Positions 1 to 8,053 of a DNA stretch of 64,000 bases are shown in pieces. The stretch lies in the NCBI RefSeq assembly GCF_002288265.1, contig NZ_CP016778.1, positions 1,261,421 through 1,325,420 of the forward strand. Direction: 5' to 3'. The stretch's first letter is position 1. Every line of letters starts with the position of its first letter. A program made the position numbers and the translations under genes. This stretch comes from Candidatus Planktophila versatilis (lineage in GTDB: Bacteria > Actinomycetota > Actinomycetes > Nanopelagicales > Nanopelagicaceae). The notes beneath the pieces are model-generated. The model was not told the DNA's origin. It saw nothing but the letters and a program-made list of their open reading frames with translations, and searched no databases.

Positions 1-327
1 GTCAATGATGCAATCGATGTATGTAACTACGACGCATCTTGGGGCGGCGGCCCAACTGAATGGCGCCGCGTTGCAGCTCTTGCCGCCACTTTTGATGTGC
101 AACTAGGTCACCATGAAGAGGCTCAAGTATCATCGCATTTATTGGCATCGGTGCCTCACGGTACCTATACCGAATGCTTCTCCCCAACCCGAGATCCTAT
201 TTTCTGGGAGATGCTCGCAAATAAGAAGCCGCTCGATAACGGCAACTTCCTGCTCTCAGAGGAGCCTGGATTCGGCTGGGAGCTAGACGAGGACTTCATT
301 GCAAAATACAGGATTGATAAGAATTAA
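1..327 (+). CDS. Enolase-superfamily sugar-acid dehydratase, C-terminal part (cut by window edge)
   Basis: Only the last 108 codons are inside the window; the frame is open from base 1 and ends at TAA 325-327. It closely resembles the C-terminus of the complete enolase-superfamily protein at 6777-7904: both share the pattern ending a barrel strand in Asp then SWGGGPTEW or SWSGGPTEW, then a His-His-Glu-Glu motif and a GWELD tail. In the mandelate racemase subgroup the Asp and His form the general acid/base dyad, so this copy keeps its visible catalytic residues. It is probably a dehydratase acting on a sugar acid. It lies 113 bp upstream of a LacI gene on the same strand. The substrate cannot be told from this fragment. 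Confidence 0.85.
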   Translation, partial: VNDAIDVCNYDASWGGGPTEWRRVAALAATFDVQLGHHEEAQVSSHLLASVPHGTYTECFSPTRDPIFWEMLANKKPLDNGNFLLSEEPGFGWELDEDFIAKYRIDKN

Positions 328-341
328 TTCCCTGTAATTTC

Positions 342-368
342 TTGCAAGCAAGGTAATTCTCCTATAAT
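342..368 (+). promoter_or_regulatory. Possible promoter of the first lacI gene
   Basis: TTGCAA (342-347) and a perfect TATAAT (363-368) are separated by 15 bases, slightly short of the usual 16-18. They lie in the 113 bp gap between the dehydratase fragment and the lacI gene, leaving a leader of about 70 bases. This is pattern matching only. Confidence 0.35.
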
Positions 369-440
369 GCGGTGAACGCATTTACTCCTTTTTAGACTCC
401 ACACACCGCAAAAGAAGATAGCCCTGCGAAAGGCAAAGTT

Positions 441-1487
441 TTGAAATCTAAGAAAGTAGCTAGGGTCCGAATCGAGGATGTCGCTGCCCAAGCGGGTGTG
501 GCTATCTCTAGTGTTTCTCGTGTTCTCTCCGGACATAAGTCGGTCTCGGAAACAATGAAAATAAGGGTTGAGAAGGCTGTCAATAACCTTGGATATAGAC
601 CTGATCATCTAGCGCAATCTTTGCGTCGTGGAACAACACACACCATCGGATTTATGATCCGAGACATTATGAACCCGTTTTTCTCAACTATCGCGCAAAG
701 TTGTGAAGCAGAGCTACGTAAATCTCATTATTCAATGATTCTTATCAATTCATCGGGCACAGAAGATACTGAAAAGTTAAACTTTGCTATTTTAAAGAGC
801 AGGCGTGTGGACGGCGTCATCGCGTCACTGGTCTCTGAGACATCTGATAGCGTGAAAGAAGACCTCGAATTATTCGGTGCACCAACGGTTCTCCTAGATC
901 GTAAGCTGCCCGGAGTCACAAGTAGCGCCGTACTTAGCGATCATGCATTGGGTGTTAAAAAGGCAGTTGCACACCTTCTTTCACAGGGCCACACTCGCAT
1001 AGCTTTTATCTCAGGGCCAAAAGATATGTATGTAACAAAGAACCGCTTAGAAGGTTTTAGATCCGCTTATAAAGATGCTGATGAGAAGATTTTTCCTGAG
1101 CTCATCCGACTTAAGGACTTTACTGAAAAATATGCCAAGGAAGAAACTTTAAAATTGTTTAAGCTCCCAAAGCCGCCCACCGCTATTTTAACTGGTGGAA
1201 TTGGAGCTTCCGGTGGAACGTTGCATGCCCTTAAAGAGATCGGCAAGGTGCCAGAGAAGGATGTCACCATCATTGCCCTAGATGAATGGCCTTTATTTGA
1301 CTTGTTAAATCCACCTATTTCTTCGGTCTATCGAAATCCTGAATTAATCGGTAGATATGCTGCTGAGCTGATTCTGGAGTTAATCCGTGGCGAGGCTCCA
1401 AGAACTATCTTGATTCCGACGACTTTCCATAACGTTGCAGAGACGAAGGCTAGAACAAATAGCAATAAAGGAAAGAAGTCCTACTAA
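441..1487 (+). CDS. LacI-family transcriptional repressor (copy 1)
   Basis: A 348-residue DNA-binding regulator with a LacI helix-turn-helix at residues 11-30 (DVAAQAGVAISSVSRVLSG), a hinge helix near residues 50-60 and a periplasmic-binding-protein-like sugar sensor domain to the C-terminus. Length is normal for the family. The start is TTG at 441, chosen because it places the helix-turn-helix at the usual distance from the N-terminus and has AAAGG just upstream; no ATG or GTG gives a better start. The protein is strikingly similar to the LacI at 8054-9070, nearly identical through the recognition helices, so both may read the same operators. It likely controls the adjoining sugar-acid and transport genes; the inducer is unknown. 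Confidence 0.93.
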   Translation: MKSKKVARVRIEDVAAQAGVAISSVSRVLSGHKSVSETMKIRVEKAVNNLGYRPDHLAQSLRRGTTHTIGFMIRDIMNPFFSTIAQSCEAELRKSHYSMILINSSGTEDTEKLNFAILKSRRVDGVIASLVSETSDSVKEDLELFGAPTVLLDRKLPGVTSSAVLSDHALGVKKAVAHLLSQGHTRIAFISGPKDMYVTKNRLEGFRSAYKDADEKIFPELIRLKDFTEKYAKEETLKLFKLPKPPTAILTGGIGASGGTLHALKEIGKVPEKDVTIIALDEWPLFDLLNPPISSVYRNPELIGRYAAELILELIRGEAPRTILIPTTFHNVAETKARTNSNKGKKSY

Positions 1488-1518
1488 ATTTCTTTGATTC
1501 TTAACAGTCTAAGAGCTA

Positions 1519-2961
1519 CTAGATAACAACCATCTCAATATCAAGAAGTTCTGCAATTGAACGCAGTTCTGCCACGCGGTGGCCGGTTCCTAGCGCCCAG
1601 TGGTGAGGCACTCCAGTAGCACTCCAGGCATCACACCATTCACCTGGATTCATTCCAAAATCAATCAGTGATGTTGTATTTCCAAGCAGAAGACGCGGGC
1701 CAGCAACAACTTCACCTTCGGAGGCAACGAATTGATAGCTTCCGTTCTTGCGCTGATTAACTCCAAAGGTAGTGACCGGTCCATGTTTGACACCGATTTC
1801 AACCGAAACTCCATAACCACGCTTACCGTGGAAAACACCGAGGCCACGAAGAATTGGTCGGTCATTTGTAATTGATAGGTGAGCAGGGCCATCGTGGCCC
1901 ATTTCAACAACACCAGAATTAAAGTTAAGTCCCTGGAACTCAGTGAAAGATCCACCTGCGCCAATTCGATCAAACATCAACATTCCGATGGATGTGCGCA
2001 ATTCATACTCACCCACAGCAGGAACGCCTTCTGCGGTAAGAAGTGAACAACCAAGAATCATTCCAGCACCGAGACGCTCGTGAATTTCTCCATCCAGACC
2101 ACGGTGGTAGTAAGCAAGACTTGAAATATCGAAATCATCAATGAGGCGGCGAAGTCCAACTGCTACTTGTCCTGCCCAACGCAAATCATCATCGTTAACT
2201 GTTGAATCTAAATCAAAGATTGAACGAGTTTCATCAAGGACTGCGTTAATCTCTTTTTCAGTTGCCTTCTCAACGCGCACGCGTAAGTCATCAAATTCAA
2301 GCACTTCCATATGACCACCAAAGTGAGTAGTCACCATAGTCATATCGGTGGATACATCTAACATTCCAGGGTAAAGGTGGCCCATAATGCCATGACGTGA
2401 GTTGCGAAGCATTGCGCGAATTCCAGCAGCTTGAATCCAACCATGAATCTTTGTCCATGCGCGTTCTTCGCGTAGGAATCCTGATACTGATCGGAATGGA
2501 ACTCCGGCCCGCTCAAATGCGTTAGCTACTTCTGGCAGTGGACAAGCTCCACAGTATGCCAGCCAATCACCGGTGTCGAAATTTGCGTGATCCATCTGTT
2601 CAGTTGGTTGCAAGTTAATTACGAGCACAGGCGAATTAGAACGCTGGGCAATAGGAATAACCATTGATGATGTCATGTAGGTAGTTAAGAACATTACGAT
2701 CATGTCACAGCCTGCAGCACGTAACTTCTCAGCAGCTATTGCACCTTCTTGTGGATCAGAGATAAATCCAGCATCAACTAGTTCAACATCCATCGCCCCG
2801 ATACGTTGTGAGACATACTTTGCTGATGCTTGTAGTTGCGGCAAGAGATGTGGAAATTGCGGCCAGTATGTGCCGAGTCCGCCGGCAACTAAACCAACCT
2901 TGATAGTCCTCTTAGGTCGACGAGCAGGAATGATTCTCTGTGTAGAAACATTGACCGTCAT
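1519..2961 (-). CDS. L-fucose/L-arabinose isomerase family protein
   Basis: A 480-residue cytoplasmic protein resembling the fucose/arabinose isomerase superfamily, which interconverts aldoses and ketoses with a divalent metal. The N-terminal half has the alternating strand/helix pattern of that fold (VGLVAGGLGTYWPQFP near residues 23-38), and the C-terminal half carries the Glu, Asp and His residues that could bind metal. It is the last gene of a four-gene operon: the permease stop is 3 bases upstream and its AGGAG ribosome site lies inside the permease end. Placement behind a sugar ABC importer supports sugar isomerisation. Which sugar is used cannot be read from sequence, and the family also holds enzymes of unknown activity. 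Confidence 0.75.
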   Translation of the reverse strand: MTVNVSTQRIIPARRPKRTIKVGLVAGGLGTYWPQFPHLLPQLQASAKYVSQRIGAMDVELVDAGFISDPQEGAIAAEKLRAAGCDMIVMFLTTYMTSSMVIPIAQRSNSPVLVINLQPTEQMDHANFDTGDWLAYCGACPLPEVANAFERAGVPFRSVSGFLREERAWTKIHGWIQAAGIRAMLRNSRHGIMGHLYPGMLDVSTDMTMVTTHFGGHMEVLEFDDLRVRVEKATEKEINAVLDETRSIFDLDSTVNDDDLRWAGQVAVGLRRLIDDFDISSLAYYHRGLDGEIHERLGAGMILGCSLLTAEGVPAVGEYELRTSIGMLMFDRIGAGGSFTEFQGLNFNSGVVEMGHDGPAHLSITNDRPILRGLGVFHGKRGYGVSVEIGVKHGPVTTFGVNQRKNGSYQFVASEGEVVAGPRLLLGNTTSLIDFGMNPGEWCDAWSATGVPHHWALGTGHRVAELRSIAELLDIEMVVI

Positions 2962-2964
2962 GCG

Positions 2965-3951
2965 TTAACTCCTAGTGCTATTGAGTTTGGCTCGAATAGA
3001 GTCGAAGGAAACAGCAAGAATAAGCATCAAGCCTTGAGCAATACGCTGCCAGAAGGTTGGTACATCCATCAGAATCAGACCGTTGTTCAAGATACCCACG
3101 ATGAGTAGTCCTAGAACTGTTCCTAAGATTGAACCTCGGCCACCAGCAAGGCTGGCGCCACCAAGAACGATTGCTGTGATCACCTGAAGTTCAAGTCCTA
3201 GACCTGAGTTTGGAGAACCTGCAGAAAGTTGTGAGGTAAGGACAGCACCTGCAAGAGCCGATGCAACTGCAGAGAGAATAAATGTCTGGAAGATAATTCG
3301 ATTAGAGCGAATACCTACAACACGGGCTGCATTGGGATTTGAACCAATTGCATAAATTGAGCGACCAAACTTTGTATATCGAAGCGTGATCGCTCCAAGA
3401 AGAGCAATCACCGCGAAAATGATGATTGGGAGTGGAATCTTGAGCGGTTGAGCGGTTCCTAGCCATTCAAAGTCGTTCATGCCCACTGTCTGGCCGTTAC
3501 CAATTAGAAGGGCTACTCCATAGAGGAATCCAAGGCCGCCAAGGGTGGTAATCAGCGAGTTAACACCAACGACGGTCACAAGGAATCCATTAAAACATCC
3601 AAAGACCAATCCAAAGGCGAGAACTGCAAGCATTCCAACTGCCACCCCTTGGGAGTTCACAACTTGAGCAAGCATCATTCCAGATACTGCAGCAGCTGAT
3701 CCAACGGATAGATCGATATGACCTGCGATAATTAAAAATGTAGATGGGATACAGACAATTCCAGTTACTGCAGCGTTGGCAAGAATATTTCTGAAGTTTT
3801 CGACTTGGAAGAAGTATTCGCTGGCGACACTGAAATACATCATCATCAAAACAAGCACAGCAATAAGCGGAGCGGTGTCAGGAATCTTGCGAGACTTCTT
3901 TGCACCATCTTCGGTGCCTGCTGTCACTGATTTAGCTCTATTCTTAATCAT
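2965..3951 (-). CDS. Sugar ABC transporter permease (RbsC/AraH family)
   Basis: A 328-residue integral membrane protein with about eight to ten hydrophobic segments, matching the BPD_transp_2 permease family of ribose, xylose and galactose importers. The family motif region GLELQVITAIVLGGASLAGG is seen near residues 245-264, where the permease contacts the ATPase. It lies 14 bases after the ATPase gene and 3 bases before the isomerase gene, all on the minus strand, so the four genes are almost certainly one transcript. A single permease would act as a homodimer with the double-domain ATPase, as is usual for this class. Confidence 0.93.
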   Translation of the reverse strand: MIKNRAKSVTAGTEDGAKKSRKIPDTAPLIAVLVLMMMYFSVASEYFFQVENFRNILANAAVTGIVCIPSTFLIIAGHIDLSVGSAAAVSGMMLAQVVNSQGVAVGMLAVLAFGLVFGCFNGFLVTVVGVNSLITTLGGLGFLYGVALLIGNGQTVGMNDFEWLGTAQPLKIPLPIIIFAVIALLGAITLRYTKFGRSIYAIGSNPNAARVVGIRSNRIIFQTFILSAVASALAGAVLTSQLSAGSPNSGLGLELQVITAIVLGGASLAGGRGSILGTVLGLLIVGILNNGLILMDVPTFWQRIAQGLMLILAVSFDSIRAKLNSTRS

Positions 3952-3965
3952 TTTGCTATGTGCTC

Positions 3966-5456
3966 CTAACTTGACGCTTCTATTAGATTGCTGGCTTGAA
4001 CAAAATCATCGGTAAATTCTGCAGATATTGCACCCCGGGAAATGACGAGTGCACGGTCTGCGAGAAGAACTACTTCTTCATAATCAGATGTGGCAACAAG
4101 AACAGCCATGTTGCTCTCTTTCGCTTGTTTACGAATAATTTCATAGATATCACGACGCGCTCCAACATCCACACCTCGTGTAGGTTCAACAAGGAGAAGC
4201 ACATTTACCTTTGCCTCAAACCAACGGCCAAGAAGAACTTTCTGCTGATTTCCACCCGAGAGAGTTGAAATCTCTTGTGATGGCCCGCGGCGCGAGCTGA
4301 TAGAGAGCGCTTCTTGCCATGTTCCATAAGCCTTTTCTTCATCTGCGTTCTTCACAAAACCAAACTTAGCCATCCGATCCCATGAACTAACAGCGAGATT
4401 TTCGGCCACAGAGCGAATCGCAAAGGAGCCAAGTCGTTGGCGGTCTGCAGGCAGGTAGCCAATCTTCTTAGAGGTAGAGTCTTGCGGAGACTTAGGAGTG
4501 AATTTCTCTCCGTACATGCTTATCTCGCCAGACTTAAGTGGGCGCAAACCAAAAATACTCTCGAGAATTTCAGAGGTGCCAGAACCAATTTTTCCAAATA
4601 AACAGAGAACCTCACCTTGATGAACATCAAATGAAATGTCATTAAAAACATGTCCGTCCGAGAGGTTATTCACAACTAGGGCGCGAGTATCTCCTTTCGA
4701 AACTACTGGACGTACGTTTTGTACAGTTGCGTGGCCAAGCATCGCAGTTACCAATTCTTCACGTGAGACTTCTTGAGCCACTTCATTGAGTACAGAGTCG
4801 CCATCACGGAGCACCTGTACGCGGTCTGCAACGCGGTTGACTTCATCAAGGCGATGGGTGATGTAGACCATTCCTACACCTTGGGCTTTTAGTTGATCCA
4901 TTACTTTAAAAAGGCGCTCAACTTCAATGTTTGAAAGAGCTGCCGATGGTTCATCCAGAACAAGAATTTTTGCATTTTGAATAAGAGCTCGTGCAATCTC
5001 AAGCAACTGCCGCTCTCCCACGCGCAGTGAGCCTGCTTCTGCATCGAGTGGAATATCTACTTCGAGCCGATTAAGGACTTCTTTTGCCTTTGCCTTCAGC
5101 TCTTTCCACGCAATCTTTCCACCGGATGTCGGCCATTGGCCAAGAGAAATATTTTCAGCAACGGTGAGTGCGGGAGCATCGTTAAGTTCTTGAAAAATCA
5201 TACGAATACCGAGTTCTCTCGCTTTAAATACATCAAGCTGAGAGAACTCGGCACCGTTAACTTTAATAACGCCCTCTGTTGGAGGAATATCCCCCGCCAG
5301 AACCTTCACGAGAGTGGATTTACCTGCTCCGTTCTCCCCGAGAAGTGCAATGACTTCCCCGGCGTTTACAGATAAATCCACTCCGTGCAGAACTTCCACA
5401 CTGTTATAAGACTTCTTAATGCCTTCCAAACGAATCAATTCCGTCTTGTTCGACAT
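3966..5456 (-). CDS. Sugar ABC transporter ATP-binding protein (RbsA/XylG family)
   Basis: A 496-residue cytoplasmic ATPase with two fused nucleotide-binding domains. Domain 1 has a good Walker A (GENGAGKST, residues 41-49), a signature region and a Walker B ILVLDEPS. Domain 2 has an altered Walker A (GKIGSGTSE) but an intact signature LSGGNQQK and a D-loop region; degenerate second P-loops are typical of RbsA-type proteins. It powers import of a monosaccharide by the permease encoded directly downstream and the binding protein directly upstream (gap of 55 bases). The gap holds a GAAGCGTTTTC motif at 5488-5498 that resembles half of a LacI-type operator. Confidence 0.95.
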   Translation of the reverse strand: MSNKTELIRLEGIKKSYNSVEVLHGVDLSVNAGEVIALLGENGAGKSTLVKVLAGDIPPTEGVIKVNGAEFSQLDVFKARELGIRMIFQELNDAPALTVAENISLGQWPTSGGKIAWKELKAKAKEVLNRLEVDIPLDAEAGSLRVGERQLLEIARALIQNAKILVLDEPSAALSNIEVERLFKVMDQLKAQGVGMVYITHRLDEVNRVADRVQVLRDGDSVLNEVAQEVSREELVTAMLGHATVQNVRPVVSKGDTRALVVNNLSDGHVFNDISFDVHQGEVLCLFGKIGSGTSEILESIFGLRPLKSGEISMYGEKFTPKSPQDSTSKKIGYLPADRQRLGSFAIRSVAENLAVSSWDRMAKFGFVKNADEEKAYGTWQEALSISSRRGPSQEISTLSGGNQQKVLLGRWFEAKVNVLLLVEPTRGVDVGARRDIYEIIRKQAKESNMAVLVATSDYEEVVLLADRALVISRGAISAEFTDDFVQASNLIEASS

Positions 5457-5511
5457 TTATAGAAACCCTTTCTAGCAGTTGGTTGTGAAGCGTTTTCCTA
5501 CCTATGCAGTA

Positions 5512-6525
5512 TTACGCGCACTTCGCCTTTGAAGCTGGGAACAACTTAAATACATTGTCCCCAGTTACTGCGACGTGCTTGATCTTCAATTGGAAAGGAA
5601 CTTTCTTTCCCTTGATGAGGTCAATAAGGTAAGGAACACCAATCTCGCCGTAACGCTCTGGGAAGTAAGCAGTTGCTCCGATCCAGTTAGGGTTCTTAGC
5701 GATATCGCAGTGAGCTGAAGCAGCTGCACCTTGTGAACCTGCATAAATATCCTGGTCGCGACCGATTGCTCTTGCAGCAGCGAATGCGCCTTGGATACCT
5801 TCATCGTTAATTGCTACAACAGCAATCTTCTTTGCGTTAGGAAGGGTTGTAAGTGCATCCTTCATCTTTGCAAGAGCTGGCTCAAGACGACCAGCATCAA
5901 TCTGGATCAACTTGTCACCAATCTTGCCGCAAACTGATTCGAAGCCTGTGCGGTATCCGCCCATACGTGCAGCGTTTACAACTCCAACTCCGTAATCTTC
6001 GAGTGAGATGAATGAATCAAACTCACAGTTGAATGTCTTCTTGAAGTGTTCGCCGAGTGCTTTTCCGGTTACTTCACCGGCGTAGCTGTTGTCAGCTCCC
6101 ATGAATGCGTCTTGACATGGATCTTGCTCAATATCAATTGCAATAACTGGAACTTGTGGGCCTGCCTTACAGATTGCTGCAGAGGCTGATGCCACAGGCT
6201 GAAAATTCAAGATACCGTCAACTTTCTTTAACTTAAATGTCTTTGCACAGTTTAGTGCCTTTGCAGCATCAAGTTTAGAGTCACAGTAAATTACCTTTGC
6301 TCCTGCTTTCTTAGCTTCACGCTTGATGGAATCGCCAACATCCTTACCGAATCCGATTGCATCATCGAGTCCGATATATCCGATTGTGATTCCCTTACCA
6401 CTGCCTTTGACCGCTGGACGGAACTCATACTGTCCTGCTGTAGCAGGAACTAGCGTTGAACCAACTAGTGCAGCAATTGCTAAAGCCGAAACAATACCTA
6501 CTCGAGCTTTGGATAAAGTTTTCAT
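5512..6525 (-). CDS. Sugar ABC transporter substrate-binding protein
   Basis: A 337-residue exported protein of the ribose-binding (Peripla_BP_4) type. Residues 1-30 form a signal peptide: basic start, hydrophobic core, then small residues near VPATAG. There is no lipobox cysteine, unusual for a binding protein of a monoderm that must be tethered to the membrane. The mature part has the two-lobe pattern with the DNSYAGEVTGKALGEH region near residue 146. Six cysteines in the mature protein could form disulfides. It is the first gene of the importer operon. Upstream is a 251 bp gap with an operator-like palindrome at 6608-6619, suggesting LacI control. The ligand is unknown. Confidence 0.92.
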   Translation of the reverse strand: MKTLSKARVGIVSALAIAALVGSTLVPATAGQYEFRPAVKGSGKGITIGYIGLDDAIGFGKDVGDSIKREAKKAGAKVIYCDSKLDAAKALNCAKTFKLKKVDGILNFQPVASASAAICKAGPQVPVIAIDIEQDPCQDAFMGADNSYAGEVTGKALGEHFKKTFNCEFDSFISLEDYGVGVVNAARMGGYRTGFESVCGKIGDKLIQIDAGRLEPALAKMKDALTTLPNAKKIAVVAINDEGIQGAFAAARAIGRDQDIYAGSQGAAASAHCDIAKNPNWIGATAYFPERYGEIGVPYLIDLIKGKKVPFQLKIKHVAVTGDNVFKLFPASKAKCA

Positions 6526-6607
6526 CGTTCACCGTTACCTTTCACTAACTTCGTTTTTTGATGAGGGATCCGTGTCGAATTCCCCATAAGCATTTCTTGC
6601 CTTAACT

Positions 6608-6619
6608 GGAATCCTTTCC
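6608..6619. promoter_or_regulatory. Candidate LacI operator upstream of the importer operon
   Basis: GGAATCCTTTCC is a near palindrome and matches the reverse complement of the motif at 7931-7942 (GGAATCGTTTCC) in 11 of 12 bases. It sits 83-94 bases upstream of the binding-protein start. A TTGACA (minus strand, 6639-6634) precedes it by a distance that would put the motif over the -10 position, which is where a repressor would block transcription. Inferred from pattern only. Confidence 0.45.
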
Positions 6620-6776
6620 TGCCAGGTGATGTGTGTCAATAGAAAACTCACCAATTACTCAAGATAAACTTATGTTATAAATTGAACAATGCATTGAAAT
6701 ACCCAGATTTTTTGAACAGGCGCACGTATTCGTGCGCAGTATTTCTACTTACCAATTCACCTGGTCAGGGACGAAC

Positions 6777-7904
6777 TTACTTTAGCTCTGAAACCCGTTC
6801 AGCAATCCGGTACTTCTTGATGTAATCACGGTCGAGTTCCCAACCGAGCCCAGGGGTGTCATTGAGCTGCATATACCCATCTTTCAGCTTTGGACGGTTG
6901 GCGATCATGTTGTGCCAGATGGGATCTCGCATTGGGTGGAAGAACTCAAGGTAGGTACCGTGAGGAATGGATGCAAGTAGATGTGAAGCTACTTGTGGCT
7001 CTTCATGGTGTGCCATCTTTACGTCATAAACAGTTGCGATAGCCGCCGCCCGGCGCCATTCAGTTGGCCCGCCAGACCATGATGAGTCAAAGTTGCAGTA
7101 ATCGATAGATCCGGTCTCCATCAGATCGCGGCAGCCTGCTGCTGAAAATTCAGTCTGTCCGGCAGTAACAGCGACGTTGCCGATATAGCGAACATCGCGC
7201 ATCGCTTTCTTATCATTCTGCCAAATGCATGGCTCTTCAAACCATAAGAGATTATCGTCGGCAACTAAGTGTGAGAATTTAATTGCTTGCGGAACCGTGT
7301 AGCCCTGATTGGCATCTACTGCAATGCGGAACTTATCTCCACCCACACGTCGAGCTTCTTTAAAGCGCTTGGCATCCTCTTCTGGCTCAAGTCCACCAAT
7401 TTTAAATTTCATTCCGGCAAATTCTTCTTTGAGTAGGTATTCAACTTCTTCTTGAATCGTTAAATCACTTCCGTAGTAGCCGCCGATTGTGATGACCGGA
7501 ATCTTGGAGCGATAGCCGCCCCATAGCTTCCAGAGTGGTGCGTTATATGCCTTGCCAAGAAGATCCCACAAAGTCACATCGATAGAGGCAGTTGCCACTA
7601 ATCCAAGGCGACGATCACGAAGAATGTCCCATGTTGCCGGGCGGCAGAGCTCCCACAGCTTTTCAATTTCAAATGCATCTTTACCCAAAATCAATGGGGC
7701 AAGCTCTTCATGAATAATATTGTCAATTTCAAGTAGCCCCGCATCTTCATCTCCCGCATAAGCCTCACCGACGAGGCCAGATTTAGTGAAGATACGAGTG
7801 ATGGTTGTCGAGCGGTGAGTCATCTTGTAGTGACTGCCCTTATAAACCCGCTCTAGGGGAACACGGACTGACTCAGTTTCAACACGAGTGATGGTTAGGT
7901 CCAC
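6777..7904 (-). CDS. Enolase-superfamily dehydratase, mandelate racemase subgroup
   Basis: A complete 375-residue member of the mandelate racemase subgroup. Visible active-site residues are the K-x-K motif (Lys166, Lys168), metal ligands Asp197, Glu223 and Glu252 (in VDANQG, WFEEP and GQTE), and the Asp273 with His299/His300 acid-base pair. The N-terminal capping domain spans about residues 1-125 and the barrel 130-350. Enzymes of this subgroup abstract the proton next to a carboxylate and mostly dehydrate sugar acids. It is transcribed divergently from the second lacI gene, with operator-like palindromes between them. The fragment at 1-327 is a paralogue. A sugar acid such as an aldonate or aldarate is likely; the exact substrate is not known. 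Confidence 0.9.
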   Translation of the reverse strand: MDLTITRVETESVRVPLERVYKGSHYKMTHRSTTITRIFTKSGLVGEAYAGDEDAGLLEIDNIIHEELAPLILGKDAFEIEKLWELCRPATWDILRDRRLGLVATASIDVTLWDLLGKAYNAPLWKLWGGYRSKIPVITIGGYYGSDLTIQEEVEYLLKEEFAGMKFKIGGLEPEEDAKRFKEARRVGGDKFRIAVDANQGYTVPQAIKFSHLVADDNLLWFEEPCIWQNDKKAMRDVRYIGNVAVTAGQTEFSAAGCRDLMETGSIDYCNFDSSWSGGPTEWRRAAAIATVYDVKMAHHEEPQVASHLLASIPHGTYLEFFHPMRDPIWHNMIANRPKLKDGYMQLNDTPGLGWELDRDYIKKYRIAERVSELK

Positions 7905-7930
7905 GTTGCACCTCCTGGGATAGTAAAACT

Positions 7931-7942
7931 GGAAACGATTCC
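7931..7942. promoter_or_regulatory. Candidate LacI operator between dehydratase and lacI copy 2
   Basis: GGAAACGATTCC is a near-perfect palindrome with the central CG typical of LacI-family operators. It lies 27 bases upstream of the dehydratase start, in the 149 bp divergent gap. The same motif with one change occurs at 6608-6619 upstream of the importer. Confidence 0.5.
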
Positions 7943-7993
7943 TAATTCTAAGCAGGAATCTGCCTTTGTCAATATTTACCCCGGAAATCTTTT

Positions 7994-8010
7994 CTGGGAA
8001 TAATTTCCAG
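7994..8010. promoter_or_regulatory. Second palindrome in the divergent gap upstream of lacI copy 2
   Basis: CTGGGAATAATTTCCAG is a 17-base inverted repeat with a single mismatched pair about a central A. It lies 44 bases upstream of the lacI copy 2 start. It shares the GGAA...TTCC ends with the 7931-7942 site but has an AT-rich centre, so it may be a second, weaker operator for autoregulation. Confidence 0.35.
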
Positions 8011-8053
8011 GATTCATTCTCATTCCCTCGTGCCAGGACTACCCTGGCTGACC

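Noticed and set aside
4764..4779. Sequence resembling parS (TTCACGTGAGAC) in the ABC ATPase gene
   Set aside because: At least four differences from the consensus and far from the par locus.
6720..6737. GCGCACG-TATT-CGTGCGC hairpin after the dehydratase gene
   Set aside because: A good stem, but on the minus strand it is followed by a run of A rather than T, so I do not call it a terminator; it may still end transcription weakly.
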